NCBI GenBank assembly: GCA_029532415.1
Contig: JAQOTA010000060.1
Span: 806,001 to 870,000, forward strand
DNA: 64,000 nucleotides
DNA from: Marasmius tenuissimus
Taxonomy: Eukaryota; Basidiomycota; Agaricomycetes; Agaricales; Marasmiaceae
Direction of reading: 5' to 3'
The stretch's first letter is position 1; each line of letters opens with the position of its first letter. This document shows positions 46,672 to 59,170 of the stretch, one piece after another. The notes beneath the pieces are model-generated. The model worked only from the letters and a program-made list of their open reading frames with translations, was not told the origin of the DNA and ran no database searches. The position numbers and the translations under genes are program-made.

Positions 46672-47581
46672 CTACTTTCGCGTCCACCTGTCTTCCCCAG
46701 AATTGCCACCACCTCGTCTCGGACTCGCGCTACGTGCGCGTCCTTCTCTTTTTCCTGGCTCCCAACCTCCACCACCTTGTGTGGCTGGAGGGTGTAATCG
46801 TCGCTCCAGACGTTGCCCCACACGTAGAGAGTCCACAAGTTCCTTTGAAGCGAGCCTCAAATGCATGAAATTGCAAAAGCCACCACGGTTGCATTCCCCG
46901 TTTTCGTTCTGACGGCAACATGCTTCGCGGAAGTCGGTGACCGGTGAGAGTTCAGCGTAGAGCGGTCGACCTGTTGTATGTCATAAGTAATTTGCGGCAA
47001 GGAGATAGCACTAAGATATCTCGTACCAGCATACCAGCGGTCATTCAAGTTATCAACAGCTGTTTGTGCCTCCGTCTCCCACTCGTACCGAGCATAAACA
47101 TTTCCAATCAGGTGATCTCCCACGTTATCGCAGACCTAGTAGAGATTCAGTTTCAGATGACGGACAGACAGAACGAGTTTTGGCGTACGTGTAGCTCGAG
47201 AAGGTGACCAAACTTTGCAAGTTCGCAGTATAAATCTTCATAAACCGCGTCAAAGCCTTCTTGTAATTCTTTTTCGGTCAGCTTGCAAACGGGGTCATGC
47301 GCGGGATTGTGGTAGACATTTGGTAAAAGGATGGTTTGGGAAAATGGAGGACGAATGTGTTTTCGTGAACAACGGTCACCGTGACGGCAAGCTCCAATCT
47401 AATGGCAGGCTCAGCAATCACACCAGTCGTGCCAAAAAAGCGCAACACCGACCTTGTAGTAAAATGAGCAGTTCACGCGGTCCTGTTCCGTTCCAAAAAT
47501 GTTGGCCTAACATGCAAATAGGTTGGTATGTAAACGTCTCGAGAAAATGCCAGGGATCAAACTCACCAGATGAGAAGCCAT
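46672..47581 (-). CDS. u2af1: U2AF small subunit (U2AF35/U2AF1), 3' splice-site recognition
   Basis: The protein binds the AG at the 3' splice site and partners the large U2AF subunit in the nucleus. After the ATG at 47581 the first exon encodes only MASHL. Next come NIFGTEQDRVNCSFYYK, then IGACRHGDRCSRKHIRPP (first CCCH zinc finger) and QTILLPNVYHNPAHDP. The RRM-like domain carries HLIGNVYARYEWETEAQTA and LNDRWYAGRP-like sequence, then the second zinc finger (CCRQNENGECNRGGFCNFMH). The tail is Gly/Arg-rich with a single short RS-like ARSASPRRGGG and ends WTRK, so the RS domain is much reduced compared with metazoan U2AF1. About seven introns. Confidence 0.92.
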
Positions 47582-48890
47582 TGGTACCGAGACAAGCTGA
47601 AAGGGAGACCGTACGCAATGTTTGGTGGGGCTATTATAGAGCGAGAGCTCCCAAAAGAATGTTCGAGGAACCTCGAGCACGGAGGCTGGGAGTGAGTTGA
47701 TTTGCTGACTCAGCAACTGGCCGTGGAAATTTTGTCGCTGCATCCGGTGTGGCTGACCTGCCAAGGATAAGTCCGAATGCTTTCAAGTCCAACGAGGTCT
47801 AACGCCATGTTATCGCCAACCCTCAACATCCCGGAGGTCGTAGACCCATACTGGGTTGAGGGACTTTGATAGCTCATAGTGGCCTCGATTTGCAATAGAA
47901 ATTCGATGTCTTCGACTTGGGACGCTCAGAATTGAGCCTGCTTCTCGGACGCAAGGCTGATCCGGGAGCGACGACTTCCGAACTATGAATCGAGGCTGGC
48001 CATGAAGCCACCCAAACTTCCGCACACCCGAATACTTGGTTGCACCGTAGCGAGTAGCGGTCTCAAAGCCTAAATGCTATCCACAAGTTCGATTAATTCC
48101 CCTCCCACTTAGTGTTTGCAACCGACTATGTATCATTGTCAGGTTGAATCTCTTGGCAAGTCGCCAGAAAGTATCTCCATGTATCGGACATCCTGTAGTG
48201 TATGGCGAAAAGTGTCCACTGTCATGGTTCGAGATCGAAGTCATATTTCTCGGACGGCCTTTGATTCTTGTTACCTACATCCTGTGTAAAGAACGAGGTT
48301 GGTACTTGTGCCGCTCCGAGCTTGAACTCCCGATGTTTTTCCCATGCTTCTTTCCTGAAGATCGGGAGCCTCTCTCTTTGAGATGGAATGCATGGAAGGC
48401 CTTGGCTGTTTGATTACGGCGCGAAGCTGTAGGGATGCCATGTCTGTTTGTGATGAGTTCCCCCCACCCTTATCTGTAGCCCACGACAGTATAGTATGTT
48501 TCCGGGATGCGGGAGTCGGAATAGGTTACAGTTCCAAGCAAAGGGTCACACAACTGCACACAATGCAAGGGCGACAAAGGATTCTCACATATACACGTCA
48601 CTGTGATTGATCAAGACAGAGAGGATCGTTTGGACATACATCATGTTAAATGTTGATTTGTACAACAGTCATCAGCGCTAGGACTACAATACACACAAAA
48701 TTTCGATAGTAGTGGGTATATCCACTGGTTTGGACCCGAAGCACGATTGTATATCGTACTCAGCATCCCGTCCCTCGATGACAGTCGCCATGCCTCTTGA
48801 AAGCCTCCATGGTCGTTTCATCGCGGGCTGCTGTCTGTAGGGACCAAACACCTTCCGCGAGCCTGGGTATCTGAAATCATGCCCCTCCAG
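47582..48890. other. Intergenic 1.3 kb, no gene recognised
   Basis: There are short frames only; the plus-strand frame at 48144-48413 (89 codons) is Leu/Cys-rich but has no family match I can name. The left part should carry the U2AF1 promoter and the right part the 3' end of the zinc-cluster gene. Confidence 0.45.
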
Positions 48891-50254
48891 CTAGGAAGCA
48901 TGGGTCCGCTGGTCGTAGCTTGACGAGGGTTCCCACATCATAAATGGGTCATCTTGCATATAAGAATTCGGCGACAACATATCCCATGACTGGTGGCGAC
49001 CATCGACCGGCGACGATGCTGGGGCATTCAAAGTCTGCGCGAGCTTCGCTATATCAAAGAAGTGGCCATGGGGGCATGGCCCGGTCATCGTAGCGTTCTG
49101 CGGTGCTGAATAGTCTAGAGATGTGAGGTGATCACTGGAGGGATTGAAGAGTCAGTGAACAATCCCCGTATCACTGTCAATGACTTGCCTTGTGTAGGTA
49201 TCGAGCTCTGCAATTCGTTGGAGAAGTGTGCAAGATGACCCCATGCGATGGGAACGGGACTGGGCCATGACTTGAGCCGCCTTACGCAGACGTAAGGATA
49301 GTTCAAGCAAAGTATTGTAACTGTCAGGTTCTGTTAGACAGCTACACCTTCCGCTGTGTCTCCCGTCCATAACGGAGTCATCGTGGAGGCTGTTGGGTGG
49401 GCGTGCAAAATAGGGTGAGACCGGGTTGGTTGGGTACGATGAGAATAGTGTGGTAAGATCAACAGGACGGTTGTTGAAAAGGGAATGTGACGAGTCGCTG
49501 GACGGAGTGCTGCTGCCAGGGGAGGGACTACTCAGTGTAGGCGTTGACGGCAACGGACTTTCTCGAGCGGGTGTTCGAGCTGTTGGGCTGGAGTAAGAAG
49601 GGTGCCATCCAGAAAGAGATGACCAATTACCATTGGGACTGGCCCCACCGCTGAATGGAGGTTTATCCACGGAGTCTTCCCGAGGCTGCACCCACCGCGG
49701 ATGAGGTTTGTTCTTGAGCTAAGTAACCGGATGCTGAGCACGGTTTTTCCGAACGATGCAGACAGAAGACAGAAGCACCTCTCGAATGACACCCTCGAGC
49801 TCAGCAACTCTCTTCAGAAGTCGTGAGCTCTCGTCTTGTAGATCTGGACGCTGGTTTGGGTCGTCTACTTCGTAGACACACAAACCCGTCTGTTTGATAT
49901 ACCGGAGTCAGTCCCCCTGTGCGGTAGAATAGGCTGAAATTATTTACCAGTCCGAGTTGTGTGCATCGAGAGCATGCAGGTCGTCTTCTATCGCACTGTT
50001 GAAGTGAAGCGGCGTTAGAACGCAGATAGTCGTGAGGGGGTAAAGACGAATACCATGCGTTTGGAGGTATGGCAGTTCAGGCATGACTGTGTAGTCCGAT
50101 TGCGACGCCTGAAGCAGTTAATGAGGTGAGACCAACTTTCGAACCAAGAACAAGGTGGCGCCACTGACTTTTTGCGGTGGTCTCCTTCGTCGGTGGATGA
50201 TTTGGCATCGGTGGGGGTCCTCTTCTTCGTCTTCGTTGTAGAGTCAGTGATCAT
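48891..50254 (-). CDS. Zn2Cys6 fungal transcription factor
   Basis: Nuclear DNA-binding regulator. The ATG at 50254 starts a basic, Lys/Thr-rich leader (MITDSTTKTKKRTPTDA). The binuclear zinc cluster follows, assembled from two or three small exons: RRNRTTQSCLNCHTSKR, then CDRRRPACSRCTQLGL and CVYE. All six Cys are present with normal spacing. A coiled coil follows directly (QDESSRLLKRVAELEGVIRE), which usually mediates dimerisation. The rest is Ser/Pro-rich with one conserved C-terminal block (GRCSCLTEPDSYNTLLELSL and SSCTLLQRIAELDTYT) seen in related basidiomycete regulators. Product about 390 aa. There is no fungal-specific regulatory domain of the MHR type. Targets unknown. Confidence 0.87.
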
Positions 50255-51285
50255 GATAACCAAGTTGCCAAATAGAAATCGGTTCGGGAGGATCGCAAAA
50301 TTGAAGGGGGCGGGTTTTTGTATCCAAACTATTCTCTTGGCTTGGCATCTATATTCGGAAAAGAAATGTAAAGTGAAAAAACTCCACATTTGTATACGAG
50401 GAGGTCCTGGGTGCCTCATTCTTTTCCACCCGAGTGAAATCAGCGACATAACATTGTTTAGCCATCTATATCAATCACAGCACATCATTTATCGCCAGCA
50501 AATGTTGAGTGGATCCCGGGGATGTTACTTACCTACACGGCAGAAACTAGATTATCCACAACCGACAAATGAGCATTGTACTGACAAGTTTCATGAGTCG
50601 AGACGGCTAGCCATCAACAAATACCTATTTTTCAATCCGGAGATGGACGGGAACCTCCGTGTACGAGTCCCCTATAAGCTTCGATTCCCTAAACGCGTGC
50701 AACTATCAGTGACTCTGCGGGAATGTCAAGAGAGGACCCAACGCCATACAGTTAGCGAACAATGAAGTGGGAATCAATTGGTGTAGTCACCATACGCAAA
50801 TCCTTGTCCCGATTTTTCGGTATCCTCATCGAAGTTCGAATTGTCTTGGCTCTGAGCATGTTGGAGGTGAAGGGAATTTGGGAAACTCACGGGGAGTTAC
50901 AACCTGCGTACAGAACTTCCCTTCTCGATGCGGGTTTCCATCGGTGGGAAGTCACAGAGACTGTGGTTGTTTGCGACTCAGGTCCGACCGTCCAGGGGTA
51001 TAATAATCAGTCGTATCCTCACTGGACGCTGTGGTGGTGGCTGGGCCGATCGTACTCTTGCTATCCGCGAAACTAGTAGACCGAGTCTACCGGCGGACGC
51101 TCACCAGTGTGTGGGAGTGAATGGGTTTTGGGACTCGAGTTCGACCTCAAGAGTCACCTCGAGACGTCAGATCGTTCTGATACGATTTATCTCGACGAAA
51201 GTAGTAATCGAATATTATGAAGGTGAGATATGTTACAAGTCACAGATCGCATCTGGGCTGGAAGAACTGTTCAACGGTAAATTCA
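50255..51285. other. Intergenic 1 kb, no gene recognised
   Basis: A 197-codon plus-strand frame (50172-50765) runs into this interval, but its first part is the antisense of the zinc-cluster exon and its sequence lacks conservation. The interval should contain the promoter of the transcription factor and the 3' end of the carrier gene. Confidence 0.45.
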
Positions 51286-52704
51286 TTAGAAGGATGCAAC
51301 ACTCCCAAAAGTTCCCAGTAGCGTGATCCACCACGCGCGATACAATGCCCTCCAACCTTCCTCATCAAGAATTCTCTTGGCACAGTCCAAGAGGCCGAGA
51401 TACGGGTCCTCCTCGTTCCTCAATCTGTCGAAAGTGTTAGTACGAGGGACCGGTAAAATTCAAGGTACGAACCCAATGACGTCCTCGTCTGTTCCGGCAA
51501 ACTCGTTGGTCTCCTCAGTATCTCCGACAATCTCTTGGGAGACAGAATTGTATTCCGAGGAGGAGTGGTTACGTTGGATTGCTAGACGTGTTAAGATCAC
51601 TTCCAAGGGGGCGATGATAGCGGTGGCAAGAGCAAGGATGATCAAGTAAATCCCAAGCCTGAAGTACGAAACTTCAATGAAGAAATCCGCGTCTTTACTC
51701 GGTAGAAGAAGCCGGCGCAAAGGGCCAAGCCCTAAGACGACGATTGCGATATGGGAAACTTCTGCTGCCAACAGCCCTGGGGTAAGATACAGTATCCAAG
51801 GTTGGCGACGCTCAGTCGGAGTCAATAGCACTCGGAAAGCTTTGACAGGATTGAACCAGGGGAGCTTGATTGGGGTCGTTATCGAGCTGCACGGGTGGGA
51901 CGATGAGCGTGAGCAGAAACGCGTCACAACAGCCACGCACCGATACGTGATTATCGTTGTCGGCAGTGATACCAACATCATGACGATGGTGTAAAATAAG
52001 GTGCCCAACACGTTGGCTTCAGGAGCGCGGTATTTTCCATGTGAAGGTCTTGGCGTGTCCATGAAAGCGATAATGAGTCCAGTAACGAACGCGGTACTCA
52101 GAAGAGTTGGCACTGGGAGAAGATATCAGTGGCACGTCTGTCAAAGTTTTCAAGGAACCCACTAAAGCCTTTGTATAGACCACTCCACCCCTAGAAAATT
52201 AAGCTTGAGACGGGTGATACGGAAACGTGCACAAAGCAGGAGATACCTCGATATCGTAGACTCTCTTCATCATCCCGAAATACGACTGTATGACAGGCCC
52301 TGAGAGTCCGCACCCTTGTATGAGCTTCAATATCCGTGTAGAAGTCGACACGTACCGGTATGCGGTTCAGCACCTCCTTCAGCATCCAATTGTAATCCTT
52401 TGGGGTTGTAATTCGCCCTAAACCGAACAAGAACACCCTCGAATGGTACGACGAAGGCCAAACTGATGCCGACAGAGATCCAGACTGCAATTAAATCGAA
52501 TATTCCTATCTCCATAGTGGAAAGACGAGCAAAGAGGTTCGTGGTAAGTCGTGAGTTAAAGATTGCTGCGCTGGACCCGACAACGTCAGCAACGCCGGGG
52601 CTAAGCTCAGGCTGCCGGCGGGACTGCGCATTCACGTGACTCGAGAGGGTATATAGAGGACAGACAGAGACAAACAGCGGCTTCTCTTGATTGCAAACCA
52701 CCAT
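51286..52704 (-). CDS. Mitochondrial-carrier-like membrane protein
   Basis: Probable member of the SLC25/mitochondrial carrier superfamily, in a divergent fungal subgroup. The product has several hydrophobic helices: IGIFDLIAVWISVGISLAFVVPF, PTLLSTAFVTGLIIAFMD, YTIVMMLVSLPTTIITYR and LGIYLIILALATAIIAPLEV. Carrier-style half-motifs precede or follow them: PFEGVLVRFRANY and APLEVILTRLAIQR (PxxxxxxR, relaxed from PxD/ExxK/R), plus EGWSGLYKG-like and EEGWRALYRAWW segments. The terminal exon is reached by an in-frame splice near 51470 and ends at TAA 51286. The start is uncertain: the ATG at 52704 gives a Cys-containing leader, and an upstream small exon is possible. Substrate unknown. Confidence 0.7.
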
Positions 52705-54106
52705 GACCGTTTCCTCCGTCGTCGCCGGTCGGTCAAATCCACTTGGAATCACCGTCTTCTTCATATAAACGCAAAGCAGATAACCGCCACCCCCTCGCAA
52801 GAGCCTTGGCAGCGTTTGCTTCTTCAGCAAACCGGCAGTGAAGGCATTATCACATCAAAAAAAGAAAACCAACTGCGCTGGCTCCCGCTACGTAGGTGCT
52901 AACCAAATTCGTGGGACGTAACAATCTGTATTCGAGCATTCTGGGATTAAGCCTTGAGGTCGCACTAGCGGTACTTTCGGATCTCTTGTTGCTCTTGTGC
53001 ACGGATAAATTATACACACCTTCGTCGGCGCGCTTGGCGGTCTTTCGCTTTACCATTCACGATGGCGGACTCACGATCACGCCTCAATGTGAGTTCGCCT
53101 CTGGACAGTCGCAAATTGTTTTGTACTGAATCACTCCAGAGCTGCGCCATGATATCGCACATATGTCATAAGGAATCAGTTCCCGATTTCAAGGAGCCCG
53201 ATATCTTCATTTTTCACATCGCATGGTAGCTTCTTGATAAACTGGCTGCCTTGTGTCTGTCGTTTCCTTTTGCCTTTGTTTTTGTATCTCTCACTTCAGC
53301 GATTCGTTAGCTAACACTCCAGTTTGCGGATGCTTGAGACGAAATCGAGAAGCTCTTGAGCCTCCACTCATACTGGATGAGGAAGGGAAGTCGTCCTTGA
53401 CGGAAATAAATTCAGTTTTCGGGCTAGGATTCGTTCTGTCGGTGTATTTTTTGTCATGTTGGCATTGAACATGGGCTTCGTCGTGTTTAGGAGGTACGGT
53501 GAAGTGTTCTCTTCGAACACAGTTGAATGATAGTTGGAGAGACGGGGGGGTGCGTCGTGATAAATCCTCTGTACTGTTTGCGTACTGATAATAGCTCTAC
53601 CCTCGTCCTTTCCAGCGAGCTGTTGTTACCGAACCGATGTTGCCGAACCAATAACTCATCTTTTCTTGTCTGGTCCCTATTGAAGCCCGTCACCAACATT
53701 GTTGAAGAGCCCTGCATTGGCACACCGAACCCAGTCCGCAAATGCACGTTGCTTGACGTTATCATTGTCAGCACCGTTTCCCTCGTATTCTCTACAGCTA
53801 TTCCCTTCGGCCCACGTCTACGACTATTCTGTAAAGTATCGACGAGACCACTTGGTTCCCAGACGTTGTCTCTGAATTCGAGTGGTCGAGTGTAGTCTCT
53901 ATACCTTCGTTGTACTAGTTAGCCCTTGACGAATAAACGGCTATAACCATTGTGCCACAAAACAATTTGACGCTCCGACTAGTTGTGGGCGAGAATAGAG
54001 TTTGTCAGGTCTGAAGACGTTCGTCACCGTCCGTGTCGAAGGCTACAACTACTCAGTGTATTCTTCGTTACCTCTTCGCTCAATAATTCTCACTTGCTCA
54101 TCGTTG
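52705..54106. other. Region with weak coding signals, no gene model
   Basis: Plus-strand frames at 52896-53129 and 53253-53468 contain hydrophobic pieces (NSVFGLGFVLSVYFLSC), and 53527-53895 contains a Cys-bearing stretch. On minus, 52850-53056 starts with a basic MVKRKTAKRADEG. None extends into a convincing spliced gene or known family. A TATATA motif near 52650 faces either way. The right end holds the FUN30 promoter. Confidence 0.35.
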
Positions 54107-57100
54107 ATGGCGTCGAGTCAGGATGCAGAGAAGAAGGCAAATGTGAGTGTTGAATAAATTTCTTGCGTGTATGAGCAAGGGGTCCGCCATTCTCACATCT
54201 ATTTCTTGTTCTCTCCTTCACCAGAGGGCTGCCGCGCTAAACGACCTAAAGGCCAGAAGAGCAAATCAAGCAAACCAGTTCTCAACGTCATCTTTGGCGT
54301 CGTCGAAGCCCAATCCGCCGTCGTACAGGGAGCCCCCGCCGCAGTCAAGAGATGGAACGACCTCTTCACGCTTTTTCCCGACCACCCCATCTTCCTCCAA
54401 CATCGGTAATATCCTCGTACCAAGCTCTAGTCCCTTGACATCGCCTCAGAATCAAGGTCATTATCGTCCTATCACTCTTATACACCTCGCTGACGTGGCA
54501 TTGAATGCAGGTCATGGGCAGTCGTCGTCGTCGAGCCTGTGGGGACTTGAGCAACGCTCGCCAGGATATGACCCATCGACTGCTCCAAGCGGATTCTTTA
54601 GGTCAAATGGCACTCGACCGCCAGTCAGCCGCTCGTCAGTCGTGCTTGGGACACCTCTGAATCAATCATCGCTCAAGCGTCCGAACGGTGCGCTCTCGCC
54701 ACCAACATCCGAAATCCTCGACTCGCCGGCATCTCCTGCGATTCAACGACCAGGAAAGAGGCGAAAGTTTACCAATGGTAGCGGGTCTTTTGATGCTGCC
54801 TCAACCTCCTCCGACGAGTCGTTGCCTGAAACTGCCGTAGGCCCATCTCGTCCACGAATTGTCAAAGCAGAATCAGCGAATAAAGCAGACCCAACCTCAG
54901 ACCAGCGATTCGTCAAATTCAAGATTACCCAACCTTTAGAGCCTCTTGATCGAGTCAAGGCTGCCTGGCTGCAAGCAGATGGAGACCCCGGGAAAGCTAG
55001 TCAACTACTCCTGGATCCCCAATGGTCACCGAACCCGACACCTCGCAAGCCTCCGCCGACGGCAGAAGAGCGAGGGAAGGTGGAGGCTGTTGTTGCGGCT
55101 AGGGAGAGGCAGAGACTCGCGGTGAGGGAGAAGGGAAAGAAGTCGATGATATATGCGAACAGAATAGATCTATCCCCTGCAGATACCCCGATGCAACCCC
55201 AAGCACAAAAAGAAACAGCCCCCTCCGCCCGATCCAGCCATAACGCGGTCATCGATCTCACCGAGTCCCCTGCTGTTGCTCGACCCAAGAAACGAATAAA
55301 GAAGATGGTTTTGGAGTCGGAATCGGAAGTTGAGGTTGAAAGTAGCGAGGATGATGGTCCTAGGAAGAAAAGCAAGCAGGAGAATCCTGCAGAAATACAG
55401 GCCCTGAAGTTTTTCAATACGAAGGGACCTGAAGCTCTTCAGGAGCTTACAGGTGCGCTGAATTTTCTCTCAGAAATCAGCATCAGCTCACGTATTCTCT
55501 TCCTTCTAGGGTGCACCCTGGAACAGGCGGAAACAATCATCGCTCAACGACCTTTCCATTCAGTCGACGACCTGAATGAACGACTGGCTCAAGGAAAGAA
55601 GAAAGCAGGTCCCGCCGGTATAAGTCCTCGGATGTTCGAAGACTCCGTCGATATTATCAATGGGTATGATATTGTGGATAACGTGCTGGCAGACTGCGAG
55701 AACATCGGTGCCAAACTACGGTCCTCAATATCAAGTTGGACATCGACCTTTTCTTCGGGTGATGAAGTCGAGGATGGGGCTCTAAGCCTGCGGAATCTGT
55801 CCTCGTTGAAGGAGAAGAAGCGACAGGGTTACATGGATCAACAACCATCGCTACTCTCGAAGGAAGTGACACTCAAGGACTATCAGCTCATGGGTGTCAA
55901 TTGGCTTCATCTTTTATACAAAAGCAATCTCAGCTGCATCCTGGCTGATGAAATGGGTACGCCTCTCCTTGTGGCTAGTGATATACATTATCAACTGAGC
56001 AACGACACCAGGACTTGGAAAGACAATCCAAGTCATAAGCTTCTTCGCATGGTTGAAGCAGCATGGTAACAAGGGTCCACACCTTGTAGTCGTCCCGTGA
56101 GCGCCGTCCAAGCCATTTTTTCTCTCAAGGTCTCATCCCATCACAGCTCCTCGACTCTAGAAAATTGGTGTCGAGAGTTTGCGAGGTTTGCACCCTCAGT
56201 CTCAGTGCAGACCTATTATGCTGGTAAAGAAGAGCGTATACATCTACGGCAGACCCTCCTTGACACCCAACGGGCTCAACGAGATGACGGGAAAGGTTGG
56301 GACGTCCTCGTTACCACCTATAATCTGGCCCAAGGCGATGGAGACCGCAAGTTTTTCCGCCGGATTGAGTGGGATGTGAGCATTTTCCATAACTGCTTCC
56401 TAGGCTTTCTGGTCAACGACGCGACGTGCTTATGCTTGACCTCATTCTAGTGCTGCGTCTTTGACGAAGGTCACGTCCTCAAGAACTTCCAGTCTCAACG
56501 TTACCAAGCTCTCCTTCGGATGGAATCCAAATGGCGGCTCCTTTTGACGGGAACCCCACTGCAGAACAATTTGCAGGAACTTGTGGTACGTTCGCATCCT
56601 CCGTACGCGGTTTGCACTTCACGTTTCTGACTTCGCTCGCTGAATTCGCAGTCCCTTATGAACTTCATTCTCCCTGACCAATTTGCCGAGGCGCTGGGTG
56701 AATTGCGCGCGATATTCAAGGTCAAAGGCGATTCGAAAGTCAGTCTGTTGGCTCAGGAACGGGTTTCAAGGGCAAAGAAGATGATGACCCCGTTTGTGTT
56801 ACGGAGGCGGAAAGACCAGGTGAGGCTCTTCCCGCCTTACGAGCGAATCCGCTGGTCACAGGCCTAATGTTCTTGACGATAGGTTCTGAGTGACTTACCA
56901 AAAAAGTCCGAACGAATACAATGGTGCGAGGGTACCCAGTTACAGAAGTCGATATATCGGAATACTCTGCAACGGTCACGCAAGACTATAATCGAAGCTG
57001 CTGAAGCCGCCGATACCGACCCGACTACGGGCAAAGGGAAAGCAACTGCCCCGAAAAAAACTCGCAACGCGAAAGCCAAGGACAAGGGCAAAGACAAGCA

Positions 57101-58223
57101 ATACGCCGAGAACAGCGCCAATGTCCTCATGGACTTGCGAAAAGCGGCATTGCACCCTATGCTGTTCCGATCCAGGTTCACAGATGATAAGCTGACTGCA
57201 ATAGCGAAGCAACTGATGAAGGAGCCTGAGTACCAGAAACGGGGAGCGGTTTACGACTACGTGAGGGAGGACATGACAGTTATGACTGACGCGGAGTTGC
57301 AGTACCTTTGTGGGCTATACAAAGTAAGTTGCCTTACACTTTGAATTTCTTTCGGTGTATGAACGATTTCCTTATGGTATTTAGTCGACGCGCAAGTTTC
57401 TTCAGCCTCAGGACTGCTTTTTGGACTCCGGCAAGGTGCAAGCGTTGCTGGAGCTGCTCAAAACCTATGGGGAGCAGGAGCGAAGGGTCTTGATCTTCTC
57501 TCAGGTGCGCCGTTATTGCGCCTCATGTTTCAACGCATGGTACTCACGTCTCTTTGCCATGAAGTTTACACAAGTCCTTGATATCCTCGAAGTCATCTTC
57601 AAGCAACGGGAAATCAACTATCTCGTTCTCACCGGGTCTACACCGGTCGATGTGAGACAGTCGCTGGTGGATGAGTTTACAGAGGACACGTCAATATCGG
57701 CATTTTTATTGTCTACAAAGGCTGGAGGTCCGCGTCGTCACATTCCCACCCGACCTTCATAAGCTTACATTCGATGACTTCTTGTAGGAATGGGGATCAA
57801 CTTAACGGCTGCGTCGGTTGTTATAATGTAAGTGCTCTTGTACCTCTGCAAGGAGCGGGAAACTGATTCTGGTTACTTTCCTGCAGGTTCGACCAAGACT
57901 TTAACCCACATAATGACCGTCAAGCACAAGACCGCGCCTACCGTATTGGTCAAAAGAGAGACGTGGATGTTGTCAAACTCATCACGAAAGGCACAATCGA
58001 GGAGGATATTCTCAAGTTAGGCGAGATGAAGCTTGCATTAGATGAGGCTGTTGCTGGGGACGACGAGAACGAGAATGGAAAAGGCAAGAAGGAGGGTGAG
58101 ACGGAGAAGGTGGTCAAGACATCGTTGATGAAGTCATTGAGGGCGCAACTTATACATGACGAGGATGGTGGCGGCGGTGACCATGAAAAGGCTTCAAAGG
58201 AGACGGAGAGTACGACGGAGTAA
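54107..58223 (+). CDS. fun30: FUN30/SMARCAD1-type SNF2 chromatin remodeller
   Basis: ATP-dependent chromatin remodeller acting in heterochromatin maintenance and DNA end resection. The first exon ([12 protein letters not shown]) at 54107 is followed by a disordered Ser/Pro-rich region and a CUE-like segment ([20 protein letters not shown]), which in the family binds ubiquitin. The SNF2 core begins [15 protein letters not shown]. Walker A, DEMGLGKT, is split by an intron at 55956-56011. Then come the DEGH box (the Fun30 variant of DEAH), [10 protein letters not shown] and [11 protein letters not shown]. The C-terminal helicase half has [28 protein letters not shown] and [15 protein letters not shown]. 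About twelve introns. Ends in an acidic Glu/Lys tail at TAA 58223. All catalytic motifs are intact after splicing. Confidence 0.93.
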
Positions 58224-59170
58224 TTGAGTGATATTTGATGAGAGGGATGTGGCGTATCTACTTCTTTCCTATTATTTGACTCTGCTCATCAAGCATGCAT
58301 TACCGTAACATCGCGAATTCAAAAGCATTAGACCACACAGCTATAACTACTTCGTTTTACCCGGAACGGAACGATACGATACGATTTCTGGATGTGCCCT
58401 GCTTTCCGTGGGTTCCCTCCTCAAAATACGTGTACTACTATTTCATCACACGATGTGCGATGGCGAGGGATATGCGATTTTATCTAGAAAAAGGGGTTTC
58501 CGTCAGTTCCCTGCTTCGGGAATTTTTTCTAAGCATATTAGAGTACCTATGAGTTTTTCATTAGCAGCGCTAGCCCACAGGATAGAGGGAACGGGAATGA
58601 GAGCTGAAAAACCTCAGAATTTCATGTGTGATAAGGGCGTGACGGTTCAGGAACCATTGATTGATACATCGGATACAGAGGGACAAGTACATTTTATTTG
58701 AAGCTATACTGGTAGAGTCTAATTACCAAAATATAGGGGAGAGGGGTCAGAGAGCGAGCTCAATGAGTGAAGGAAGCTGAGAGGGAGTTTGAGGAGTGAT
58801 GTGGACACGCTCACAAAATGCTCGCCATCAGGCCGCCGCGAGTGACAAACCGTGACCCAAAAATCTTGCAATTCTCGGTCGCTGCCCGACACTACGAGGG
58901 AGGAACATGAAATACTCAAAAAATCAGGTTAAGGTTTTTTCACTGTATAAAATGTTTCTATCATCAAGAAATCGCGATAGCTGCTGCTCGGAGCCCGCGG
59001 AGAGAAATTTTCAAAAAAATCGCAATTCCGTATCCAAAATAGTACATGCCTCTGCTCCTCGAATCCTGTTGAACATACGATTCCATTCAAACTACAGAGA
59101 TACAACAATCCAGATGGTGAAATATATATCCATATATTCCTTGATAGATTGAGGTCGAAACGCAGCCACC
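58224..59170. other. Convergent intergenic region, no gene
   Basis: 947 nt between the stops of FUN30 and the dehydrogenase gene. It is A/T-richer than the flanks, with no conserved frame. It may hold overlapping 3' untranslated regions. Confidence 0.5.

Noticed and set aside
50172..50765. 197-codon plus-strand frame
   Set aside because: Its beginning overlaps antisense to the conserved zinc-cluster exon and the remainder has no conserved features or splice context.
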